This document shows positions 1 to 5,619 of a stretch of 6,822 nucleotides of DNA, piece by piece. The stretch is from contig JAITGB010000059.1 of assembly GCA_031280945.1 (NCBI GenBank), positions 1-6,822 of the forward strand. Direction: 5' to 3'. Made by a program: the position numbers and the translations under genes. How positions within the stretch are numbered: the first letter of the stretch is position 1; each line of letters opens with the position of its first letter. This DNA is from Spirochaetales bacterium (GTDB lineage Bacteria; Spirochaetota; Spirochaetia; DTKZ01). Below the pieces are notes generated by a model. It saw nothing but the letters and a program-made list of their open reading frames with translations. It was not told the origin of the DNA and made no database searches.

Positions 1-138
1 AACGAAAATGGCAAAATGAATAATTCCTCTTCCGATGAAACCTATACCAAAATAATAAAAACACTTAGAAACAATCTGGCTGAATTGGCTCAAAAGATTG
101 AACCAAAAATTTATGAATACGGTTTCTTGAAATACTAG
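1..138 (+). CDS. 3' end of an unidentified AT-rich gene
   Basis: Frame 1 is open from the window edge to a TAG at 136-138 and gives 45 residues ending in IYEYGFLKY. I do not recognise the protein. The visible tail has a polar Ser/Asn stretch followed by what looks like one amphipathic helix (TLRNNLAELAQKIEP). A hand count gives 42 G/C in 138 bases (about 30%), far below the mid-50s of the other genes, with A/T-ending codons throughout. This suggests a gene of different origin, possibly laterally acquired. An ATG at base 16 could start a 40-residue peptide, but it has no Shine-Dalgarno sequence, so a truncated larger gene is more likely. It converges on the P83/100 gene. Confidence 0.55.
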   Translation, partial: NENGKMNNSSSDETYTKIIKTLRNNLAELAQKIEPKIYEYGFLKY

Positions 139-166
139 ACTTTATCCATACATCGCAATAAATTTC

Positions 167-186
167 AGGCGCCACGGAGGGCGCCT
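167..186. terminator. GC hairpin between convergent genes, possible bidirectional terminator
   Basis: AGGCGCC (167-173) and GGCGCCT (180-186) form a perfect 7-bp stem with a 6-base loop. It lies between the stop of the upstream gene (138) and the stop of the minus-strand gene (224). The bases after the stem are not a clean T run on either strand: GAAATTTATT on the minus strand, ATGAAGATAAATTT on the plus strand. It is therefore a plausible but imperfect intrinsic terminator, better for the minus-strand gene. Confidence 0.5.
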
Positions 187-223
187 ATGAAGATAAATTT
201 GGGGCAGAAAATATTGAACATAC

Positions 224-1774
224 CTACTGCATATCCGCCAAAGCCAGCGGCACAACTTTTCCTGAAGGGTCTTCAATAAAGACGTTGGCATCGGAGAAGA
301 GGATAAAGGTACGGGGGTTTACCTCCGTGCGGGACCTCGCAAGGAGGGCAAGACCCTGGTCGTACTTTCCCAGATACCACTTGCCCGAATCGCGTATAAC
401 AACGAAAAGCTCAACTCCGTTTAACCTCATGGAGGATTCAGGAAAAACATCTTCCCGCGCGGCAATTTTTTCCTTGAGGCTCGTTTTTTCCAGAACAGAA
501 AGCCGCGCGGCCTGTCCGCCCTGCTTCTGCAAAATAACCGCAAGCCCGCCTCCGAAAGACTCGTACCTGCGCACGGTAAGAGGCGGTTCAGGAGATTCCG
601 AGAGAACATTTCCGTCTAGAGGATTAACAAGAACAAGCTGTCCCAGGGTATCGGAAGCTACTTTGATAAACGGTATACCCTGCACGCCGGAAGCCGAGCC
701 CTGGCGTTTTAGGACTTCTTCCTGGTCAGCGGCAATCTCCCGCCTCTCCTGGCGGACTTCGTCCTTTTTTTCTTCTATGCGCGATTCCCGTGCGGCGGCT
801 TCGCTCTCTTTCTTTTGGACAGCCTTTTTATCTTCCTCAATGCGGGACTGCTCTTCGCGGATTGCCGTTTCTTCTTTTTTCACTTCTTCGCGCTGCTGGG
901 CCCTGGCCTCCTCGGCCTTTGCGGCCTGCGCGGGAGTTTGCTCAGCCGGGCGGGGACGCTCTTCCTCTATGGCAGCCTTCTTCTCCTGAACAGCAGCTAT
1001 TTCTTCGACAGCTTTCTGTTCGCGTTTTTCAATGTCCTTGCGCTCCTGGGCAATTTCTTTTTTGTCCGCTTCAAGCTGTTTTTCCTGTTCCGCGATTTCC
1101 CTTTCCTTAAGGTCAACCATATCCTTGCGGCTCTCTACGCCCCTGTCTTCGCGGGAGCGGAGCTCTTCGACAACCGCGCTGTCCGTGATTGCGCCCGTAT
1201 CAATGGCGCTCAAGGTTCCGCGTGTGCCGCCCGCAAGGGGAACAAGAATCTGCGTACCTCCGGGCCAGTCCCTCCATGTTGTTGAAAGGCCCGCCCTGTC
1301 CGCCTGCAGGTTCCGCATAACCGCGGGTTTGTACTTTGAGGTAAAATACTGCATATCTTTTCTGTGAACCGCGTTATAAATGGTAATGAACTCCGCGAGA
1401 AGAGCAGCGTCCCTTTGTCCGTAGCCGTAGGCCGTTGCAAGATACCCCGCGATAATGAATCTCAGGTTGCGTATATGGTCAACTGCAGCGGAGCTTTCCA
1501 GAATAAAAATGTCCGCGTCAAAAAGCCCTTCAGCGGAGGGGTCAACAATATGAAGAACCCTGTAGCGGCCAGAATAATTCCTTTCGGCGGCGGCGCCCCT
1601 GCCCAGAGCCTCGCCTATTCCGCGAATTTCGGCCAGGGTTTCGACTTTCTCCGGCGCTCCGGGGTTATTTTCAAAAACAACCGTTGAGTCGATTCTGATT
1701 TCCTGTTCGTCTACCTGCGCGGAAACTCCCGCAGCCAGCATGACAAACGCCAAAAGTATAAGCGGTTTCTTCAT
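224..1774 (-). CDS. P83/100-family exported antigen with central coiled coil
   Basis: The product is 516 residues. Residues 1-19 are a signal peptide (MKK, a hydrophobic core, then GVSA before Q20) with no lipobox Cys, so the mature protein is probably periplasmic or surface-exposed. Residues 20-200 form a globular N-terminal domain with the pattern I associate with spirochaetal P83/100 (Borrelia_P83 Pfam family), including the IRNLRFIIAGYLATAYGYG and YNAVHRKDMQYFTSKYK stretches (about 101-148). Residues 200-357 are a K/E/R/Q-rich coiled coil broken near 274-283 by a Pro-rich patch. Residues 365-516 are a beta-rich C-terminal domain. The open frame continues upstream to 1990, but I chose the ATG at 1774 because it begins the signal peptide and is preceded by GGAGAG (1779-1784); the extension is repeat-derived sequence. 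The family is antigenic in Borrelia, and its molecular role is unknown. The gene stands alone on its strand. Confidence 0.88.
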   Translation of the reverse strand: MKKPLILLAFVMLAAGVSAQVDEQEIRIDSTVVFENNPGAPEKVETLAEIRGIGEALGRGAAAERNYSGRYRVLHIVDPSAEGLFDADIFILESSAAVDHIRNLRFIIAGYLATAYGYGQRDAALLAEFITIYNAVHRKDMQYFTSKYKPAVMRNLQADRAGLSTTWRDWPGGTQILVPLAGGTRGTLSAIDTGAITDSAVVEELRSREDRGVESRKDMVDLKEREIAEQEKQLEADKKEIAQERKDIEKREQKAVEEIAAVQEKKAAIEEERPRPAEQTPAQAAKAEEARAQQREEVKKEETAIREEQSRIEEDKKAVQKKESEAAARESRIEEKKDEVRQERREIAADQEEVLKRQGSASGVQGIPFIKVASDTLGQLVLVNPLDGNVLSESPEPPLTVRRYESFGGGLAVILQKQGGQAARLSVLEKTSLKEKIAAREDVFPESSMRLNGVELFVVIRDSGKWYLGKYDQGLALLARSRTEVNPRTFILFSDANVFIEDPSGKVVPLALADMQ

Positions 1775-1784
1775 AATACTCTCC

Positions 1785-1812
1785 AGTATACGCATGGAGA
1801 AAAAAAATGCAA
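1785..1812 (-). promoter_or_regulatory. possible promoter abutting the P83/100 ribosome-binding site
   Basis: Read on the minus strand, TTGCAT (1807-1812), 16 bases and TATACT (1785-1790) resemble a sigma70 promoter with a weak -35. The -10 directly touches the GGAGAG Shine-Dalgarno (1779-1784). A start of transcription about 7 bases downstream would therefore lose most of that site. Either this promoter gives a nearly leaderless mRNA or the real promoter lies further upstream. Confidence 0.3.
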
Positions 1813-1857
1813 TGGGATTCAGGATTTGGCCGGGCCGTGGGGCGCAAGGGGCTGGTC

Positions 1858-1876
1858 GCAAACTCTTCGAGTTTGC
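1858..1876. repeat. 8-bp perfect hairpin in the GC-rich P83/100 upstream region
   Basis: GCAAACTC, loop TTC and GAGTTTGC pair perfectly. The hairpin lies in a GC-rich, gene-free stretch (about 1800-1954) that also holds a second possible stem, GGGGC (1926-1930) with GCCCC (1946-1950). No T run follows, so it is not a clear terminator. It occupies the position, relative to the adjoining repeat core, that the AAAGCGC/GCGCTTT hairpin (3851-3868) holds beside the second copy. Both may be variable hairpins of a composite repeat family. Confidence 0.45.
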
Positions 1877-1954
1877 TGCTCGCCCATGCGTCCTGGATTG
1901 GAGGGGGTGCGAAGCGCGACCCAACGGGGCCGGAGCGGTAGCGGAGCCCCGCAA

Positions 1955-2095
1955 AGCCCCCCTCAAAAACGCAATTAGAGCCACATTCACATAGTGCTGC
2001 TATGATACACTTAGCCGGATTTTGCGAGGAGCTATAATCCGCGTTTTATCGGGCTAAGGGTTTTTTCGGGCTTGCCCGAAAAAATGCGCCAAAAT
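1955..2095 (+). repeat. dispersed intergenic repeat, copy 1
   Basis: This stretch begins AGCCCCCCTCAAAAACGC and matches the reverse complement of 3681-3818. By eye, 89 of 105 bases from 1955 to 2059 agree without gaps (about 85%); the match continues to AAAAAATGCGCC with small indels. Inside it CTTAGCCGGAT (2010-2020) can pair with ATCGGGCTAAG (2048-2058). The same arms are kept in copy 2, where the one mismatch becomes a G-T wobble, which suggests a conserved hairpin. The copy sits just upstream of the gene starting at 2163, as copy 2 sits upstream of the minus-strand gene at 3657. It could be a non-autonomous mobile repeat (MITE or REP type) or a shared regulatory leader. No protein is encoded. 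Confidence 0.8.
2061..2084. repeat. T6/GC-stem/A6 palindrome at the end of repeat copy 1
   Basis: T6 and CGGGC, loop TT, then GCCCG and A6 form a perfect 11-bp stem, followed by TGCGCC and AAAAT. The T run precedes the stem and the A run follows it on both strands, the opposite of an intrinsic terminator on either strand. It is a structural part of the repeat family; equivalents lie at 3691-3712 and 3894-3918. Confidence 0.7.
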
Positions 2096-2125
2096 AATCT
2101 TTCCTCCAAACTGCAAAAATTCTTC

Positions 2126-2154
2126 TTGCCCCTTTTCGGCAAAGTATCTATACT
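2126..2154 (+). promoter_or_regulatory. sigma70-type promoter of the 2163 gene, probably leaderless
   Basis: TTGCCC (2126-2131) and TATACT (2149-2154) are separated by 17 bases. The expected transcription start, about 7 bases past the -10, falls at 2161-2163, on or next to the GTG start codon. There is no Shine-Dalgarno sequence before the GTG, which fits a leaderless mRNA. The promoter lies inside the gene-side flank, just past repeat copy 1. Confidence 0.5.
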
Positions 2155-2162
2155 AACCCCGC

Positions 2163-3158
2163 GTGAAAACTCTATCCGCGTTCTGCGCTTTGGCCGCGTT
2201 TCTTCTGGGCCTGTCCTCTCCTCTTGCAGGGCAGACGGCTTCCAACCGGTATGTCTACGCCTTTTTGGGATTTACAACGGTAGACACACCCAGCAGCGAA
2301 GCGGAAACCCTGGACGAACACGCGCTGTCGGAACTGGTCAAGCTCGGCGCGGCAAAAAATTTCGGCATTATTACCCCGCGTAACAGGCATGAACTGCGCA
2401 AACTCGTGAAGCCGCACCCCGCGAAAAGCTCTCATCCCCCAGCCGAAGAAGCACGGGCCGCCGCCGCAGGACACAGCGGAGCCCTGGGTTCGCAGGGACT
2501 CATAGCCGGATTTTTTATCCGGGGAAAATCAGGGTATTCCCTTCAGTTTGAAATTTTATCGCCGGAAACTCTTGTTGTTACGCACTCAGCCCGCGGCGCT
2601 TTTCAGGACTTCGCCTCCGTACTGGAAGGCGCGGCCCCTCTTGTGCAGGAACTTTTCAATTTTGCCTCTTCCGCGGCAGCCTCTGTGTCCACGGACAGGG
2701 CATCCCGAGCCGGAGCGGATTCCCTCTCTCCGCGCGTTGACAGCATCGCGCCCCCGCCCGCCTCTTTCTCGCTTGCGGACATAGCCGGCCAGTGGAAAGC
2801 CTCAGGCGGCGCCGCGCTTATACGCATCAACAGGGACGGAAGCGCCTTTGCCGAAATGGGGGAAAGACGGACCACTATAGCCCTCGCAGTATCCCTTGAA
2901 GGAAACCGCGTCATCGTACGGCAGGACGAACCCAATTCCCCCCGCCTGTATATGCACCTGCACCCCTACACAGTAGCCGTAAAAATCGCAAAAATCGCCC
3001 GCCCCCTGCAATGGATTTTCACCCTCGCCTCCGACAAAAACACCTTGAGGGGCATTGAAGAATCAACAGCCGTCCAGATTGAAGGCGGCGAAATAGTCTC
3101 CTGGGATAATTCCTTCACGCAGCCCGCAAGCTGGCTCCGGGCGAACACAGCCTTTTAG
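2163..3158 (+). CDS. exported protein of unknown function, two domains
   Basis: The product is 331 residues. I chose GTG at 2163 because it opens a clear signal peptide (MKTLSAFCALAAFLLGL, cleavage around residues 22-26, no lipobox), so the protein is predicted to be periplasmic or outer-membrane associated. Residues 30-165 look like an alpha/beta domain with a GSQGLIAGFFIRGKSGYSL turn-strand and an ILSPETLVVTHSARG strand. This is loosely like the CsgG/LpoB-type lipoprotein-assembly folds common in treponemes; that is a pattern impression only. Residues 168-202 are an Ala/Ser/Pro linker. Residues 203-327 start with a LADIAGQWK motif and are beta-rich, resembling small lipocalin-like barrels. 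There is no Shine-Dalgarno sequence. The gene converges on the FtsB-like gene with a 28-base gap and no clear terminator between them. Confidence 0.75.
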   Translation: MKTLSAFCALAAFLLGLSSPLAGQTASNRYVYAFLGFTTVDTPSSEAETLDEHALSELVKLGAAKNFGIITPRNRHELRKLVKPHPAKSSHPPAEEARAAAAGHSGALGSQGLIAGFFIRGKSGYSLQFEILSPETLVVTHSARGAFQDFASVLEGAAPLVQELFNFASSAAASVSTDRASRAGADSLSPRVDSIAPPPASFSLADIAGQWKASGGAALIRINRDGSAFAEMGERRTTIALAVSLEGNRVIVRQDEPNSPRLYMHLHPYTVAVKIAKIARPLQWIFTLASDKNTLRGIEESTAVQIEGGEIVSWDNSFTQPASWLRANTAF

Positions 3159-3186
3159 AGCGGAGCGGAATACAACGCGAAGCGCC

Positions 3187-3657
3187 TTACGAATCTTCCC
3201 GCCGGGGCCGGTAGAACAGAAACACAATAATCACCGCGGCCGCAGCCAAAGTACGCAGGTACGGCTCCGGCCTGAAAATCCCCTCCTTCCTGGCGTTCAC
3301 GAAAGTCCCCGGCGAAAGAGGGCGCGGCTTTTCGCTGTACCCCTTTAGGCGTATAATCCCCTCCCCCTGCCTCAGAAACAGATGCCCCCTGCTCTTCTTG
3401 ATAATCGCCCCCGGGTCCGACTGCAGCGCCGCGACAGAATACCCCAGCTTCTTGCCGTGGGCTTTGAGGTTGTAGACGTTCCTCTGCAGATTTTCAATCT
3501 GCTCTTCAAGATTCTCGTAGGCAAAATGCCCCGTATTCCCCCAAAAAAAGGTGGTTACCAGATAGAGAATCATCCCCGTATACAACGAAACATTAAGCCG
3601 CGCGAGCATCCTACTATAGAATACGGCCTTCCCCGCCAATTTCTTAAGCGGAAACAC
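3187..3657 (-). CDS. FtsB/DivIC-like septum formation initiator with extra C-terminal TM
   Basis: The product is 156 residues from the GTG at 3657. The order is a short basic N-terminus, a membrane segment at 22-39 (NVSLYTGMILYLVTTFF), a coiled coil at about 46-82, then DPGAIIKKSRGHLFLRQGEGIIRL (81-104). The last part is the conserved tail of the DivIC/FtsB family, periplasmic division proteins that bridge FtsL and FtsQ. Unusually, a second hydrophobic segment follows at about 133-149 (LRTLAAAAVIIVFLFY) and ends in RPRR, so the protein should cross the membrane twice with both ends in the cytoplasm. Typical FtsB proteins are about 90-120 residues with one segment. The start is uncertain: no Shine-Dalgarno precedes the GTG, and an ATG at 3609 (residue 17) would still leave membrane segment 1 intact. 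Repeat copy 2 begins 23 bases upstream. Confidence 0.68.
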   Translation of the reverse strand: MFPLKKLAGKAVFYSRMLARLNVSLYTGMILYLVTTFFWGNTGHFAYENLEEQIENLQRNVYNLKAHGKKLGYSVAALQSDPGAIIKKSRGHLFLRQGEGIIRLKGYSEKPRPLSPGTFVNARKEGIFRPEPYLRTLAAAAVIIVFLFYRPRREDS

Positions 3658-3680
3658 ACGTCATTCTGGAAACTTGAAGA

Positions 3681-3818
3681 TTTTGGGCGCATTTTTTGCT
3701 CACCGCAAAAAAACCTTAGCCCGATAAAACGCGGATTTTAGCTATACGCACAATCAGGCTAAGCGCGTCATACCAGCACTGCGTGGCTGTGGTTCTAATC
3801 GCGTTTTTGAGGGGGGCT
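3681..3818 (-). repeat. dispersed intergenic repeat, copy 2 (inverted)
   Basis: The reverse complement of this stretch starts AGCCCCCCTCAAAAACGC and matches copy 1 (1955-2095) at about 85% over its first 105 bases. The CTTAGCC...GGGCTAAG hairpin arms are kept. Read on the minus strand it ends with T7, a short GC-anchored hairpin and GCAAAAAATGCGCCC. It leads into the FtsB-like gene as copy 1 leads into the 2163 gene. A weak promoter-like pair on the minus strand (TTGCGG, 17 bases, CAAAAT) falls in this end and could help transcribe the gene. Confidence 0.8.
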
Positions 3819-3834
3819 CTGCGCAAGGGATAGA

Positions 3835-3892
3835 AGCGGAAAGCCCGCAGAAAGCGCATCGGCGCTTTCGAGGACTTGCAGCGGATAGCCCG
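3835..3892. repeat. pair of 13-base direct repeats around a hairpin
   Basis: AGCGGAAAGCCCG (3835-3847) and AGCGGATAGCCCG (3880-3892) differ at one base and lie 45 bases apart. Between them AAAGCGC (3851-3857) pairs with GCGCTTT (3862-3868) across a 4-base loop. This module joins the outer side of repeat copy 2 and looks like part of the same composite element. Confidence 0.6.
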
Positions 3893-3893
3893 G

Positions 3894-3918
3894 TTTTTTG
3901 CCGCACAGCGGCAAAAAA
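3894..3918. repeat. T6/GC-stem/A6 palindrome, outer end of the copy-2 unit
   Basis: T6 and GCCGC, loop ACA, then GCGGC and A6 form a perfect 11-bp stem. With the following bases it contains GCAAAAAATGCGCCCAAAA (3911-3929), the exact inverse of 3681-3699. The two 19-base arms bracket a 249-base unit containing repeat copy 2, like terminal inverted repeats of a MITE. The T-stem-A order excludes a normal intrinsic terminator. Confidence 0.65.
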
Positions 3919-3989
3919 TGCGCCCAAAAAAGTTTATATGCCCTGCCCCCCGGCCCCCTCCCGCGCGCTTCGCGCAATAAACCCTTATA

Positions 3990-4018
3990 TTGACAGGCGA
4001 AACAGGCTGGAGTAAAGT
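3990..4018 (+). promoter_or_regulatory. sigma70-type promoter of the 4097 operon
   Basis: A consensus TTGACA (3990-3995) is followed after 17 bases by TAAAGT (4013-4018). Transcription should start near 4025, giving a leader of about 70 bases before the ATG at 4097. It is the best promoter in the window and the only strong one seen for the three-gene operon. Confidence 0.7.
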
Positions 4019-4043
4019 AAAGTATGCTAGAGTATTTATACTT
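4011..4043. promoter_or_regulatory. AGTAA tandem repeats and inverted repeat at the transcription start
   Basis: Pentamers AGTAA, AGTAA, AGTAT run from 4011 to 4025 and AGTAT returns at 4031. AAGTAT (4020-4025) is the inverse of ATACTT (4038-4043), and AGTAT (4031-4035) of ATACT (4038-4042). The block covers the -10 and expected start, where an operator would sit. No regulator can be named. Confidence 0.3.
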
Positions 4044-4096
4044 AGTCTGCTTTATGCCGATGATATGTTCGTATCTCACCAGTTTCAGGAGAGGCT

Positions 4097-5614
4097 ATGT
4101 CGAACACATATAAAACTAAAGAAGGGAACGGATTTTCCTCGGAAATACCTGCGGAAGACCTGGAGCAATACGGAGTCTGGATAAAAGCTGGACCTGAAAC
4201 CGTGGAGGACACGTCCTTCCCCCACGACGACTTTGGCCTGGAGGATTTTTCCGAAGCCGGAACGGGCCTCACCGACGAAGAGGAAACCCTTCTTGGCAGT
4301 CTCGAAGAAAAAAGCCGCGACGAAGAAAGCCCCTTTTCCTTTAACGAGGATGATTTCAGCTTTCCCGACCTTGAAGAACTCGAAGACATCACAAGCCCCG
4401 ATGACAGCGGGGCGGAGCCAAAAGCCGAAGCCGGACTCGCCAGCGATGATTTCAGCTTGGACAGCCTCGACGTACCGGAGGAAGAGCCTCTTGATTTTGG
4501 CGATAATTTTGAACTTGCTCCGGAGGATTCACCGGGCCTTGTTCTGGAAGACGGCGCGACAGTTGACGGGAACATCTCTTTTGGCGATATAGATGTGGAA
4601 ACCCCGGCAACCCCTTCGGCCCTGCCGGGAGAAAATGAGTTCCGCGTAAATGCGGGCATTGATTGGACAAGCCTCGAAACCGAAGAGCCCGCTTCCCTGG
4701 GGGAGCTTTCCGGCGAAAATTTCAGCGATATTGCCGCGGTTGAAGAGGCCATGACCGAGGAAGACGAAACAGGAGAACCCTCCGCCGCCCCTTCGGGCGC
4801 ACAGGGAAGGGAGGCCGGAGGGGATGTTCTTTCCCACATAGAAGAAGAACTCGCGAGCATCAAAGCGGAACTCGCCGAACTGAAAAAAGAACTCACGGGC
4901 CTGCGTTCGGCGGGCGGTTTTCCCCCGGCGGAAGAAAGCGCACGTACAGGTTTTTTCGCGGGAGACGCGGACGATGACGAAACAATAGCCCTTACCGGAG
5001 ATGAACTCAACAATATCCTCACAACCGCTGATATTACCGAAGAAAACGCCGAAGCCGCGGCTCCCGAAGCCGAAAGCGGAAAGGCTATTGCCATTGAAGA
5101 GGAACCCGCCGGGGAAACCGAAACGATTGATATTGACTTTGACCTTGATTCCGGTTCCGGCGAAGAAGAAAAAGCCCAGGACAGCCAGGAAGAAATTGCT
5201 CTTGACTTTGATACGGAGGCGCCCGCCGCGCTTCCCCTTTCAACCCCCGAAGAGCAGGCAATAATTGAGGAGTACAACCGCGAACTTGACACTTTCGACG
5301 CCGAGGAAGAAATTTCCCGCACGCAAACGGGCGCCCTGGAAGAAGACCTGCCTGAAATCGAAGAAAAAGAAGAAGCCCCTCCTCCCGCGGCGCCAAAAGA
5401 GCCCAAAAAACGCGCGGCGAAGGCAGCCTCCGCGAGACCCGCTCCTGCGGCGGAAACAGAAATTTCCGATAACATTACCGACGAGATTAAATCAGTCCTC
5501 AAATACATGGACCAGCTTTTGGAAGACCTCCCCGAAGACAAAATACAGGAGTTTACCCATTCGGAACACTTCGATGTATACAGGCGGCTTTTCAAAGAGT
5601 TGGGGCTGGAGTAA
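4097..5614 (+). CDS. very acidic low-complexity protein, conserved spirochaete type, unknown function
   Basis: The product is 505 residues, starting at an ATG preceded by AGGAGAGG (4087-4094). There is no signal peptide or membrane segment, so it is predicted cytoplasmic. Most of the chain is disordered and rich in Glu, Asp, Ala, Pro and Ser. Short ordered blocks stand out: LEQYGVWIKAGPE (22-34); a coiled coil at 244-270 (IEEELASIKAELAELKKEL); DDDETIALTGDELNNILTTA (292-311); a Lys/Ala/Pro-rich basic linker at 430-452; and a helical C-terminal block at 457-505 (DEIKSVLKYMDQLLEDLPED, then HFDVYRRLFKELGL). From memory these blocks resemble those of treponemal proteins of unknown role. The pattern of short conserved motifs on an acidic tether suggests a scaffold or adaptor, which is inference only. 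It is the first gene of the operon and ends 5 bases before the next start. Confidence 0.85.
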   Translation: MSNTYKTKEGNGFSSEIPAEDLEQYGVWIKAGPETVEDTSFPHDDFGLEDFSEAGTGLTDEEETLLGSLEEKSRDEESPFSFNEDDFSFPDLEELEDITSPDDSGAEPKAEAGLASDDFSLDSLDVPEEEPLDFGDNFELAPEDSPGLVLEDGATVDGNISFGDIDVETPATPSALPGENEFRVNAGIDWTSLETEEPASLGELSGENFSDIAAVEEAMTEEDETGEPSAAPSGAQGREAGGDVLSHIEEELASIKAELAELKKELTGLRSAGGFPPAEESARTGFFAGDADDDETIALTGDELNNILTTADITEENAEAAAPEAESGKAIAIEEEPAGETETIDIDFDLDSGSGEEEKAQDSQEEIALDFDTEAPAALPLSTPEEQAIIEEYNRELDTFDAEEEISRTQTGALEEDLPEIEEKEEAPPPAAPKEPKKRAAKAASARPAPAAETEISDNITDEIKSVLKYMDQLLEDLPEDKIQEFTHSEHFDVYRRLFKELGLE

Positions 5615-5619
5615 TACCC

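Noticed and set aside
285..1367. Several open frames on the plus strand opposite the P83/100 gene
   Set aside because: They are Ser/Phe/Leu-rich complements of the coiled-coil codons, mutually overlapping, without ribosome sites or known domains.
1775..1990. A 72-residue N-terminal extension of the P83/100 frame
   Set aside because: The extension is Arg/Pro/Ala-rich repeat-derived sequence ahead of a complete signal peptide with its own Shine-Dalgarno at 1779-1784.
3607..3618. A promoter with -10 TATAGT for a leaderless FtsB-like mRNA starting at ATG 3609
   Set aside because: Only three bases separate the -10 from the ATG, so transcription would start inside or after the codon. It remains only a weak alternative.
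3894..3918. An intrinsic terminator
   Set aside because: The stem is preceded by T6 and followed by A6 on both strands, so neither transcript would end in a U run after the stem. The same holds for 2061-2084.
3795..4079. A 94-codon minus-strand frame across the copy-2 repeat region
   Set aside because: It is built from repeat modules and the promoter region of the opposite gene, with no domain or convincing start.
4042..5595. A 517-codon open frame on the minus strand, antisense to the acidic protein gene
   Set aside because: It is extremely Ser-rich because it reads the complement of Glu/Asp/Ala-rich codons. It has no recognisable domain, and the plus strand has the promoter, Shine-Dalgarno and conserved blocks.
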